A stretch of 64,000 bases of DNA from the NCBI GenBank assembly GCA_049322755.1, contig JBMOQX010000067.1:62001-126000 (forward strand). The letters are read 5' to 3'. A program made the position numbers and the translations under genes. Shown in pieces: positions 16,568 to 24,824 of the stretch (positions within the stretch are counted from its first letter, which is position 1; each line of letters opens with the position of its first letter). The DNA is from DATIUV01 sp049322755. GTDB taxonomy: Bacteria; Pseudomonadota; Gammaproteobacteria; Burkholderiales; UBA6910. The notes below the pieces were generated by a model. The model searched no databases, had not been told where the DNA came from, and saw only the letters and a program-made list of their open reading frames with translations.

Positions 16568-17374
16568 ATGAGTCAGGACCCGTCATCGAAGGTGCGGCCG
16601 CTCCCGCCCGCCGGCGCGAAGCCGGAAAAGCGCGCCGTCGCGCTGGGCTTCATTCCGCTCACGGACTGCGCGCCGCTGGTGGTGGCGCGCGAGCTGGGCT
16701 TCTTCTCGCGCCACGGGCTCGACGTGACGCTCTCGCCGGAGGCTTCGTGGGCGACGATCCGCGACAAGGTGGCGGTGGGCGCTCTGGACGGCGCCCACAT
16801 GCTGGCCGGCATGGCCATCGCGGCGACGCTGGGCGAGCCCATGGTGACGGCGTTCAGCATGGGGCTGAACGGCAACGCGATCACCGTGTCGGCGGCGTTG
16901 TATGCGCGCATGCAGGAGCTGGCCCCGCGGCGGCGTGCCGCCCGCCGACGGCGCAGGCGCCGAAGGCGGCCATCGACGCCGACCGCGCGCAGCGCCGCAA
17001 GCGGCTCACCTTCGCCCCGGTGTTCCCGGTGTCGACCCACAACTACCAACTGCGCTACGGAACACCCAGATGCAGCGCTGGGGTCAGGTGGGAGGACCGC
17101 TGGATTTCCGGGAGGTGGCGGTCCGGGTCTACCGCGCCGACCTGTACCGCACCGCGGCGCGCGAGCTCGGCATCGCCTGCCCCGCGATCGATTACAAGCC
17201 GGAGAGATTGCGCGGCGGGCCGCAGCGGCTGACCGAGGCCACTTTCCCCGTCGCCACGGGCGCCGACCGTTTTTTCGACGGTGGACGCTTCGATCCGGCG
17301 GCGGCGGCCGAGTACGTGGGGGGTTCGCGATCCGCCACCGCGGGGGCGAGCGGCGCGCGGGGCGCGCCGTCTAG
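16568..17374 (+). pseudogene. nasS: Broken nasS (nitrate sensor, partner of NasT)
   Basis: The N-terminal third is intact from the ATG at 16568 (VALGFIPLTDCAPLVVAREL, EASWATIRDKVAVG, GLNGNAITVSAALYARM) and has no signal peptide, so it is NasS rather than the exported NrtA. Near 16925 the homology changes frame (APKAAIDADRAQRRKRLTF, STHNYQLRY). At about 17058 it jumps, with loss of an internal block of perhaps 170 codons, to the C-terminal part (TQMQRWGQV, YRADLYRTAARELGI). A further shift occurs at a run of six G near 17320. Three lesions make a functional product implausible. Confidence 0.85.
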
Positions 17375-17395
17375 GGTGCGCGCGTGCGCCCGAAG

Positions 17396-17423
17396 TTGGT
17401 GCGGCGAAGCGCCGCCGCGCACC
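17396..17423. promoter_or_regulatory. Second copy of the TTGGTGCG-N14-CGCACC site
   Basis: TTGGTGCG (17396-17403) and CGCACC (17418-17423) with exactly 14 nt between, as at 15700-15729. It lies about 85 bp upstream of the second sigma-54 promoter, again an enhancer-like position. The last two arm positions differ from the first copy. Confidence 0.5.
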
Positions 17424-17508
17424 TCCATGTGGCGCGCGCCGCGGGCCCCTTCGCCCGGTGTCGGACCGAGGTGATTGTAATTACGCGGATTCGCGGCGCC
17501 GCAGCCGG

Positions 17509-17524
17509 TGGCACGCGGATTGCT
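17509..17524 (+). promoter_or_regulatory. Sigma-54 promoter of the nrt/nas operon
   Basis: TGGCACGCGGATTGCT matches the -24/-12 consensus TGGCACG-N4-TTGCW at every defined position. It is followed within about 15 nt by the second leader hairpin structure and then nrtA. Confidence 0.88.
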
Positions 17525-17536
17525 GTAGTGGCGGGC

Positions 17537-17595
17537 GCGGGGTCCAACGGCGGACCCCGCCAGCATGGCAACAGACCGGGCCACGGACGGCCCGG
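17537..17595 (+). promoter_or_regulatory. NasT-target two-hairpin leader, copy 2 (canonical)
   Basis: Hairpin 1: GCGGGGTCC (17537-17545) pairs with GGACCCCGC (17552-17560) around hexaloop AACGGC. Hairpin 2: CCGGGCC (17576-17582) pairs with GGCCCGG (17589-17595) around hexaloop ACGGAC. Both loops have A at position 1 and G at position 4, the two bases conserved in ANTAR-target RNAs. The terminator follows at once, so this is a complete antitermination switch in front of nrtA. Confidence 0.9.
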
Positions 17596-17607
17596 ACAGC
17601 GGACACC

Positions 17608-17661
17608 GGCGTCCAACCCTCCCGCGTCATCAGGGCCCGAAGGGTGGACGCCTTCTTTTTT
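17608..17661 (+). terminator. Intrinsic terminator of nas leader 2
   Basis: GGCGTCCAACCCT (17608-17620) pairs with AGGGTGGACGCC (17641-17652) with one bulged A, followed by TTCTTTTTT at 17653-17661. It lies between the NasT hairpins and nrtA. Confidence 0.85.
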
Positions 17662-17717
17662 GGTGGGCCGGTTTTCCCGCGGCCCGGTAGTCGACACTGG
17701 CGAGGAGCGAACGATTC

Positions 17718-19091
17718 ATGGCCCACGATAACGACCCGCGCAGCCGGCGCCGCTTTCTCGCCGGCTTGTCCGCCGTCGCCGGCGCCCTGACCCTCGGCGT
17801 GCCGGCGCGGGCGCAGCGGAAAGCCCGCCCGGAGAAGGAGGCGCTGAAGCTCGGCTTCATCAAGCTCACCGACTGCGTGCCGCTGGTCATCGCCTACGAG
17901 AAGAAGTTCTTCGACGACGAAGGCCTGTTCGTCACGCTCGAGGCGCAGGCGAACTGGAAGGTGCTGCTGGACCGGGTGATCGACGGCCAGCTCGACGGCG
18001 CCCACATGCTCGCCGGCCAGCCGCTCGGTGCCACCATCGGCATCGGCACCCGCTCGCCGGTGGTCACCGCGTTCAGCATGGATCTCAACGGCAACGGCAT
18101 CACCGTCTCCAACGAAGTGTGGCAGGAGATGAAAAAGCACGTGCCGCATCGCGACGGCAAGCCGGTGCATCCGGTCAGGGCCGAGGCGTTGAAGCAGGTG
18201 GTGGACAGGTTCAAGGCCGAGGGCAAGCCGTTCAGGATGGGCATGGTGTTTCCGCTCTCGACGCACAACTACGAACTGCGCTACTGGCTGGCGTCCGGCG
18301 GCATCCATCCCGGCTACTACTCGGCTGCCGACGTGAACGGCCAGACCGGCGCCGAGGTGCTGATCTCGGTGACGCCGCCGCCGCAGATGCCGGCGACGCT
18401 GGAGGCGGGAACGATCCACGGCTATTGCGTCGGCGAGCCGTGGAACCAGCAGGCGGTGGCCAAGGGCATCGGCGTGCCGGTGATCACGGACTACGAGATC
18501 TGGAAGAACAACCCCGAGAAGGTGTTCGGGGTCGCGAAAGCCTGGGCAGAACAGTATCCGCGCACCCACGTGGCGGTGGTGAAGGCGCTGATCCGCGCCG
18601 GCCAGTGGCTGGACGCCGGTCCGGCGAACCGCGCCGAGGCGGTGAGGCTCCTCAGCAAGCCGAACTACGTCGGCGCCGACCCGGCGGTGATCGCCAACAG
18701 CATGACCGGCACCTACGAGTACGAGAAAGGCGACAAGCGACCGCTGCCGGACTTCAACGTCTTCTTCCGCTACCACGCGACCTACCCGTTCTACAGCGAC
18801 GCCGTCTGGTATCTGACGCAGATGCGCCGCTGGGGCCAGATCGCCGAAGCCCAGCCGGACGGCTGGTATCTGGACGTGGCCCGCCGGGTCTATCTGCCCG
18901 CGGTCTACCGGCAGGCGGCGGGGGAACTGATCGCCGAGGGCAAGGCGAAAGCGGACGATTTCCCGCTCGCCGGCGACGGTTTCCGCGGTCCGCAGACCGG
19001 CTTCATCGACGGCGTGACCTACGACGCCAGGAAGCCGAACGAGTACCTGGACAAGTTCAGGATCGGCCTGAAAGGCAACCAGAGAGTCTGA
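17718..19091 (+). CDS. nrtA: Nitrate ABC transporter substrate-binding protein
   Basis: 457 residues with a twin-arginine signal (RSRRRFLAGLSAVAGALTLG), so it is exported folded. The body has the NrtA signatures LGFIKLTDCVPLVIAYEKKF, QLDGAHMLAGQPLGATIG, STHNYELRYWLASGG, PPPQMPATLEAGTIHGYCVG and EPWNQQAV. It binds nitrate/nitrite in the periplasm for NrtB-NrtCD. AGGAG ribosome site at about 17703. First intact gene behind the second NasT leader. Confidence 0.95.
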   Translation: MAHDNDPRSRRRFLAGLSAVAGALTLGVPARAQRKARPEKEALKLGFIKLTDCVPLVIAYEKKFFDDEGLFVTLEAQANWKVLLDRVIDGQLDGAHMLAGQPLGATIGIGTRSPVVTAFSMDLNGNGITVSNEVWQEMKKHVPHRDGKPVHPVRAEALKQVVDRFKAEGKPFRMGMVFPLSTHNYELRYWLASGGIHPGYYSAADVNGQTGAEVLISVTPPPQMPATLEAGTIHGYCVGEPWNQQAVAKGIGVPVITDYEIWKNNPEKVFGVAKAWAEQYPRTHVAVVKALIRAGQWLDAGPANRAEAVRLLSKPNYVGADPAVIANSMTGTYEYEKGDKRPLPDFNVFFRYHATYPFYSDAVWYLTQMRRWGQIAEAQPDGWYLDVARRVYLPAVYRQAAGELIAEGKAKADDFPLAGDGFRGPQTGFIDGVTYDARKPNEYLDKFRIGLKGNQRV

Positions 19092-19107
19092 TCGCAAGGG
19101 GATTGTC

Positions 19108-20082
19108 ATGGAGAAGGTCATGCGATTCTTCGGCCGCCTGGCCCCGGTGCGCGATCCGCGGGAGCAGGCGCGCGCGCTCTGGTTCGGGCTTGGCGTGCCG
19201 CTCGCGGCGGTCGCGCTGTTCCTGTGGCTGTGGGCGGCGGGCGCTGCGCGGGTGGAAACCAGTCTCGGCGCGCTGCCGGGGCCGGCCCAGGTGCTGGAGC
19301 AGGCCCGGGCGCTGGTGGACGACTACTTCGTCGAACGCGCCAAGCGGGCCGATTTCTATCAACGCCAGGAACAGCGCAATCGGGCGCGCCTGGCGGAGGA
19401 CCCGAACGCCCCGGTCACGGTGCACCGGTGGACCGGCAAGCCGACCTACCTGGACCAGATCGCCACCAGCCTGAAGACGGTGTTCACCGGCTTCCTGCTG
19501 GCGACGCTGGTGGCGGTGCCGCTCGGCATCCTGTGCGGCCTGAGCCGGGTGGTGCAGGCGGCGCTCAATCCGATCATCCAGGTCTTCCGGCCGGTGTCGC
19601 CGCTCGCCTGGCTGCCGATCGTGACCCTGGTGGTGAGCGCGGTGTACGTGACTTCGGGCGGCGGCGCGCTGTTCGAAAAGTCGTTCCTGATCTCGGCGAT
19701 CACCGTGACCCTGTGCTCGCTGTGGCCGACCCTGATCAACACCGCGGTCGGCGTGAATTCGGTAGACCGGGACCTGCTGAACGTCGCGCGCGTGTTGCAG
19801 CTGCCGTGGACCACCAGGGTGCGCAAGATCGTGCTGCCGTCGTCGCTGCCGTACATCTTCACCGGCATGCGGCTGTCCCTGGGCGTGGGCTGGATGGTGC
19901 TGATCGCCGCCGAGATGCTGGCGCAGAATCCGGGCCTCGGCAAGTTCGTCTGGGACGAATTCCAGAACGGCAGCTCCGAGTCCCTCGGCCGCATCATGGT
20001 GGCGGTGCTGACCATCGGCGTGATCGGCTTTCTGCTCGACCGGGTGATGCTCGGGCTGCAGCAGTTGAGCGAGCGCGGCTGA
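19108..20082 (+). CDS. nrtB: Nitrate ABC transporter permease
   Basis: 324 residues. An N-terminal membrane segment (LGVPLAAVALFLWLWAAG) is followed by a linker and the binding-protein-dependent permease domain with about six segments and the EAA-loop region (NVARVLQLPWTTRVRKIVLP, GMRLSLGVGWMVLIAAEML). Family: NrtB/SsuC/TauC. 16 nt after nrtA, so clearly the same operon. Confidence 0.94.
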   Translation: MEKVMRFFGRLAPVRDPREQARALWFGLGVPLAAVALFLWLWAAGAARVETSLGALPGPAQVLEQARALVDDYFVERAKRADFYQRQEQRNRARLAEDPNAPVTVHRWTGKPTYLDQIATSLKTVFTGFLLATLVAVPLGILCGLSRVVQAALNPIIQVFRPVSPLAWLPIVTLVVSAVYVTSGGGALFEKSFLISAITVTLCSLWPTLINTAVGVNSVDRDLLNVARVLQLPWTTRVRKIVLPSSLPYIFTGMRLSLGVGWMVLIAAEMLAQNPGLGKFVWDEFQNGSSESLGRIMVAVLTIGVIGFLLDRVMLGLQQLSERG

Positions 20083-20129
20083 AGCGGATGCGCGCTCCGG
20101 CCCCGCCACCGCAGATACGGGAGTCCACC

Positions 20130-21908
20130 ATGGTCACGGCAGCCACCGCCCATGCGCCGAATCTCGCCGGGCCGGCAGCCGGCTTATCCGCCGCCGCACC
20201 GCACGCCGCCGTTCCGGCGCTGGAACTGCGCGGCGTCGGCAAGGGCTTCGGCGCGGGCGCCGCGCGCAGCGAGGTGCTCGGCGACGTCAACCTCTCGATC
20301 GCCGAAGGGGAGTTCGTCGCCATCGTCGGCTTTTCCGGCAGCGGCAAGACCACGCTGGTCAATCTGCTGGCCGGCCTGATCGCGCCCGACCGGGGCGTCG
20401 TGCTCAAGGACGGCCGGCCGGTGGCCGGGCCGGGGCCCGACCGGGGCGTGGTGTTTCAGAGCTACTCGCTGATGCCCTGGCTCACCGTTGCCGAAAACGT
20501 CGCGCTGGCGGTCGATCGCGTCCACGCCGACCGTCCGCCGCAGGCGCGGCGCGAGCGGGTCGCGCGCTACGTGGAGATGGTGGGACTGACGGCGGCGGCG
20601 TTCAAGCGCCCGGCGGAGCTCTCCGGCGGCATGCGCCAGCGGGTGGCGGTGGCGCGGGCGCTGGCCGCCGATCCCGACGTGCTGCTGCTGGACGAGCCGC
20701 TTTCGGCGCTGGACGCGCTGACGCGGGCCAATCTGCAGGACGAGATCGTGCGCATCTGGAACGAGGAGCGCAAGACGGTGCTGCTGATCACCAACGACGT
20801 GGACGAGGCGCTGATGCTGGCCGACCGTATCGTGCCCCTGGATCCGGGGCCGCGCGCGTCCCTCGGCCCGTCGTTCCCGGTGGACCTGCCGCGCCCGCGC
20901 GACCGGCGGGCGATGAACCACGATCCGGCGTTCAAGCGCCTGCGCGCCCGGGTAACCCAGTACCTGATCGACGCCGGCAGCCGGCGCGCCGGCGCATCGG
21001 CGGGCAAGGTGATCCAGCTGCCGGCGCTTACCCCGAAGGTCGCCGCGGACGCGGGCGCGGGGCTGGGGGGGCTGTTCGGCATGGCCGGGCGCGGCAGCGG
21101 CGCGCGGCCGGCCGCCCGGGGCGGCGACGAGCGCTTCGTGGAGTTCACCCGGCTCGGCAAGACCTACGCCACGCGCCAGGGACCCCACAAGGTGGTGGAA
21201 GGGTTCGACCTGAAGATCCGCAAGGGCGAGTTCGTCTCCATCATCGGCCACTCCGGCTGCGGCAAATCGACCGTACTGTCGATGACCGCCGGCCTCACCG
21301 ACGTGACCGAGGGCGGCATCATCCTGGACGGCCGGGAAGTGAGCGGCGCCGGCCCCGACCGGGGCATCGTTTTCCAGTCGCCGAGCCTGGTGCCCTGGCT
21401 CTCCGCCTACGACAACGTCGCCCTCGGCGTCGAGCGCGTCTTTGCCCACGTCTCGGCCGCCGAGCGGCGCGACACGGTCGAGTACTACCTGGGCCGGGTC
21501 GGCCTGGCCGATGCCGCGCACAAGCGCGCCGGCGAGCTCTCCAACGGCATGAAGCAGCGGGTCGGCATCGCCCGGGCGTTCGCCCTGGCGCCCAAGCTGC
21601 TGCTGCTGGACGAGCCGTTCGGCATGTTGGATTCGCTCACCCGCTGGGAGCTGCAGGAAGTGCTGATGGAGGTGTGGGCGCGCAACCGGGTCACGGCGAT
21701 CATGGTGACCCACGACGTGGACGAGGCGATCCTGCTGGCCGACCGGGTGGTGATGATGACCAACGGCCCCCGCGCCCGGGTCGGACGCGTGCTGGAGGTG
21801 CCGCTGCCGCGGCCACGCACCCGGCGCGCGCTGCTGGCGCACGAGCGCTACTACGAGCTGCGCGAGAGCCTGATCACCTTCCTGGAGGATTGCGGCCACG
21901 CGGCGTGA
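20130..21908 (+). CDS. nrtC: Nitrate ABC transporter ATPase, two ATPase domains fused (NrtC-NrtD)
   Basis: 592 residues with two complete ABC domains. Domain 1: Walker A GFSGSGKTT, signature LSGGMRQRV, Walker B VLLLDEP. Domain 2 (from about residue 335): Walker A GHSGCGKST, signature LSNGMKQRV, Walker B LLLLDEP. They are joined by an Ala/Gly-rich linker. In cyanobacteria the two ATPases are separate proteins (NrtC and NrtD); here one chain replaces both, without the NrtA-like tail of NrtC. Start ATG at 20130 (MVTAATAHAPNLAG). Confidence 0.92.
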   Translation: MVTAATAHAPNLAGPAAGLSAAAPHAAVPALELRGVGKGFGAGAARSEVLGDVNLSIAEGEFVAIVGFSGSGKTTLVNLLAGLIAPDRGVVLKDGRPVAGPGPDRGVVFQSYSLMPWLTVAENVALAVDRVHADRPPQARRERVARYVEMVGLTAAAFKRPAELSGGMRQRVAVARALAADPDVLLLDEPLSALDALTRANLQDEIVRIWNEERKTVLLITNDVDEALMLADRIVPLDPGPRASLGPSFPVDLPRPRDRRAMNHDPAFKRLRARVTQYLIDAGSRRAGASAGKVIQLPALTPKVAADAGAGLGGLFGMAGRGSGARPAARGGDERFVEFTRLGKTYATRQGPHKVVEGFDLKIRKGEFVSIIGHSGCGKSTVLSMTAGLTDVTEGGIILDGREVSGAGPDRGIVFQSPSLVPWLSAYDNVALGVERVFAHVSAAERRDTVEYYLGRVGLADAAHKRAGELSNGMKQRVGIARAFALAPKLLLLDEPFGMLDSLTRWELQEVLMEVWARNRVTAIMVTHDVDEAILLADRVVMMTNGPRARVGRVLEVPLPRPRTRRALLAHERYYELRESLITFLEDCGHAA

Positions 21909-21944
21909 GCGCGGCGGCGGCGAAGCGGCTGGAACGGGAAAGGG

Positions 21945-24668
21945 ATGCCAGAAGCCATGACGGGAAAGCGTCCGCGGGAAACCCGGTCCGCCTGCTGCTA
22001 CTGCGGAGTCGGCTGCGGAGTGATCATCGAGTCCCGGGACGGGCGGGTGAGCGGCGTGCGCGGCGACCCCGACCACCCGGCCAACCGCGGGCGCCTGTGC
22101 ACCAAGGGCTCGACGCTGCACCACACGGTGCATTCCGCGGACCGGGCGCTGCACCCGGAGCTGCGCCGGCAGCGCGGCGCGCCGCGCCGGCGGGCCACCT
22201 GGGACGAGGCCCTCGACCACGTGGCGGAGCGCTTCGTGCAGACCATCCGCCGCCACGGCCCTGACAGCGTCGCCTTCTACCTCTCGGGCCAGTTCCTCAC
22301 CGAGGACTACTACGTCTTCAACAAGCTGGCGCGGGCGCTGGTGGGCACCAACAACCTGGACACCAACTCGCGCCTGTGCATGTCCTCCGCGGTGATGGGC
22401 TACAAGGCGACGCTGGGGGCCGACAGCGTGCCGGCGTGCTACGAGGACGTGGACTTGGCGCAGTGCCTTTTCATCGCCGGCTCCAACACGGCGGTGGCGC
22501 ATCCCATCGTCTATCGCCGGGTCGAGGACGCGCGTCGCCGCAACCCGGCGCTGAAGACCGTGGTCGTCGACCCGCGCCGCACCGAGACCGCGGCAGCCGC
22601 CGACCTGCACCTGCAGCTTCGGCCAGGCACCGACGTCGCGCTGTTCCACGCCATGCTCCACGTCATGCTGGCGGAGCGTCTGACCGACGCCGCGTACATC
22701 GCGCGCCATACCGAAGGCTTCGACGCGCTGGCCGCGCTCGCGCGGGCGATGTCGCCGCGGCGGGCGGCGGCGATCTGCGGTCTGAATGCCGGCGACATCG
22801 TCCAGGCCGCGCGCTGGTTTGCCGCGCCCGGCGGCACCGTGTCGCTCTACTGCCAGGGCCTCAACCAGTCGGTGGCGGGCACCGACAAGAACGCCGCGCT
22901 CATCGCGCTGCATCTCGCGACCGGCCAGATCGGCAAGCCCGGCGCCGGCCCGCTCTCGCTCACCGGGCAGCCCAACGCCATGGGCGGGCGCGAGGCGGGC
23001 GGCATGGCGACGCTGCTCGCCGGCCACCGCGATCTCGCCAATCCCCAGCATCGCGACGAGATGGCGCGCTTCTGGGGCGTGGAGGCGATTCCCGCGCATC
23101 CCGGCAAGACCGCGGTTGAATTGTTCGACGCCCTCGCACGGGGGGAAGTGAAGGCGGTGTGGGTCGCGTGCACCAATCCCGCCCAGTCGCTGCCGGACCA
23201 ACGGCGGGTGCGCGCGGCGCTGGCGCACGCCGAACTGGTGGTGGTGCAGGAGGCCTACCGCAGTGCGGAGACGGTGGCTTTCGCCGACGTGCTGCTGCCG
23301 GCCGCGGCCTGGGGCGAGAAGGACGGCACCATGACCAACTCCGAGCGCCGGATCACGCGGATGCGGGCGGCGGTTGCGCCGCCCGGGGAGGCGCGCGCCG
23401 ACTGGGAAATCGGCGCCGACTTCGCCCGCCGCCTGGCGCCGCTCCTGGGGCGCGGCGACGGCGTCCGGCTGTTCCCGTATTCGTCGGCGGAGCAGGTGTT
23501 CGACGAGCACCGGGAGACCACCCGCGGGCGCGACCTGGACATCGCCGGACTTTCCTACGCGCTGCTGGACGCGCACGGGCCGCAGCAATGGCCGTTCCCG
23601 GAAGGCGCCGCCGCCGGCGCGCCGCGGCTCTACACCGACGGCTGGTTCGCGACGCCCTCCGGCCGCGCGCGCTTTCCCGCGGCGCCGTACCGGCCGGTGG
23701 CGGAAGCCGTGGACGCGGCGTTCGACCTGGCCCTCACCACCGGACGGCTGCGCGACCAGTGGCACGGCATGAGCCGCAGCGGCACCGTGGCGCGGCTCTA
23801 CGCCCATACGCCGGAGCCGGCGCTCGCGATGCATCCGGCCGACCTCGCGCGGCGCGGACTGGCCGACGGCGATCTGGTGGCGGTGACGAGCCGCCGGGGC
23901 GCGCTCACGCTGCCGGTCGAGGCGTCGCGCGACGTGGCGGAGGGCCAGGCGTTCGTGCCGATGCACTGGGGCGGACGGTTCCTCGCCGGCGGCGGCGTCA
24001 ACGTGCTCACGCTGCCGGCGGTGGACCCGGCGTCGAAGCAGCCGGAGCTCAAGCACGCCGCCGTGGCGGTGACCCGGGCGCTGCTGCCGTGGCGCCTCGC
24101 CGCGCTGCGCATGGGCGACGCGCCGGCGCGGCTCGCGCGCGTGTCCGCGCTGCTGGACCGGTTCGGGTACGCCTCGTGCGGCCTGGTAGGGCGGGAGCAG
24201 ACGGGGGTGGTGCTGCGCGCGGCGGCGGCGCAGCCGTTCGACGCCGCCCTGCTGGCAGAGGTGGACGCGGCGCTGGCGCTGGACCGCCCCGGCGCGCTGG
24301 CGCTCGACGACGCGGCGGCAGGGGTGCACAAGCGGGTGCTGGTGACGGACGACCGCCTGGTCGGCTTCCGGCTCGCCGGCGAAACCTGCGCCGCCGCCTG
24401 GCTTACCGAACTCGCCACCGGCGCCGCGCCGGTCGGGAGCCTGCGCCGGCTCCTGCTGGCACCGTTGGCGAATCCTCCCGCCCTGGCGCCGGCGCGCGGC
24501 CGCATCGTGTGCAACTGCCTCGACGTCGCGGAAAGCGACATCACGACCGCGGTGGCGGCCGGCGCGGGGCTGGAGCAATTGCAGGAGCGGCTGCGCTGCG
24601 GCACCGAGTGCGGCTCCTGTGTTCCCGAGCTGCGCCGGCTGTTGGCGGCGGCGAGGGTGGCGGCGTGA
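21945..24668 (+). CDS. nasA: Assimilatory nitrate reductase catalytic subunit
   Basis: 907 residues. N-terminal [4Fe-4S] site with C17, C20, C24 and C52 (CYCGVGC ... RGRLCTKG). Molybdopterin-bis-MGD domain with NSRLCMSSAV, whose Cys probably ligates Mo, and GQPNAMGGREAGG. C-terminal MGD-binding domain (TTGRLRDQWHGMSRSG). The last ~60 residues form a BFD-like [2Fe-2S] domain (VCNCLDVAESDI ... CGTECGSCVPELRRLL) that receives electrons. Cytoplasmic; reduces nitrate to nitrite. Confidence 0.95.
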   Translation: MPEAMTGKRPRETRSACCYCGVGCGVIIESRDGRVSGVRGDPDHPANRGRLCTKGSTLHHTVHSADRALHPELRRQRGAPRRRATWDEALDHVAERFVQTIRRHGPDSVAFYLSGQFLTEDYYVFNKLARALVGTNNLDTNSRLCMSSAVMGYKATLGADSVPACYEDVDLAQCLFIAGSNTAVAHPIVYRRVEDARRRNPALKTVVVDPRRTETAAAADLHLQLRPGTDVALFHAMLHVMLAERLTDAAYIARHTEGFDALAALARAMSPRRAAAICGLNAGDIVQAARWFAAPGGTVSLYCQGLNQSVAGTDKNAALIALHLATGQIGKPGAGPLSLTGQPNAMGGREAGGMATLLAGHRDLANPQHRDEMARFWGVEAIPAHPGKTAVELFDALARGEVKAVWVACTNPAQSLPDQRRVRAALAHAELVVVQEAYRSAETVAFADVLLPAAAWGEKDGTMTNSERRITRMRAAVAPPGEARADWEIGADFARRLAPLLGRGDGVRLFPYSSAEQVFDEHRETTRGRDLDIAGLSYALLDAHGPQQWPFPEGAAAGAPRLYTDGWFATPSGRARFPAAPYRPVAEAVDAAFDLALTTGRLRDQWHGMSRSGTVARLYAHTPEPALAMHPADLARRGLADGDLVAVTSRRGALTLPVEASRDVAEGQAFVPMHWGGRFLAGGGVNVLTLPAVDPASKQPELKHAAVAVTRALLPWRLAALRMGDAPARLARVSALLDRFGYASCGLVGREQTGVVLRAAAAQPFDAALLAEVDAALALDRPGALALDDAAAGVHKRVLVTDDRLVGFRLAGETCAAAWLTELATGAAPVGSLRRLLLAPLANPPALAPARGRIVCNCLDVAESDITTAVAAGAGLEQLQERLRCGTECGSCVPELRRLLAAARVAA

Positions 24669-24777
24669 GTTACCTGGCGAGGGGCCCGGCCCCTCTCTCC
24701 CGGCCTCTCCCCCGAGGGGGAGAGGAGCCAGGGGTGAGGGCACGGGGATCGATGGCCAGACGAATACTGCCGGCCGC
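24667..24777. repeat. Dispersed GC-rich repeat, copy B (single hairpin)
   Basis: Homologous to copy A at 16353-16531 along its whole length but with only one CCTCTCCC...GGGAGAGG hairpin. It begins at the nasA stop and fills most of the gap before the FAD reductase gene. Confidence 0.8.
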
Positions 24778-24824
24778 CGACGCGGAATGGCCTGCGTTCC
24801 GATGACGATGGAAGAGGCGGCAGC

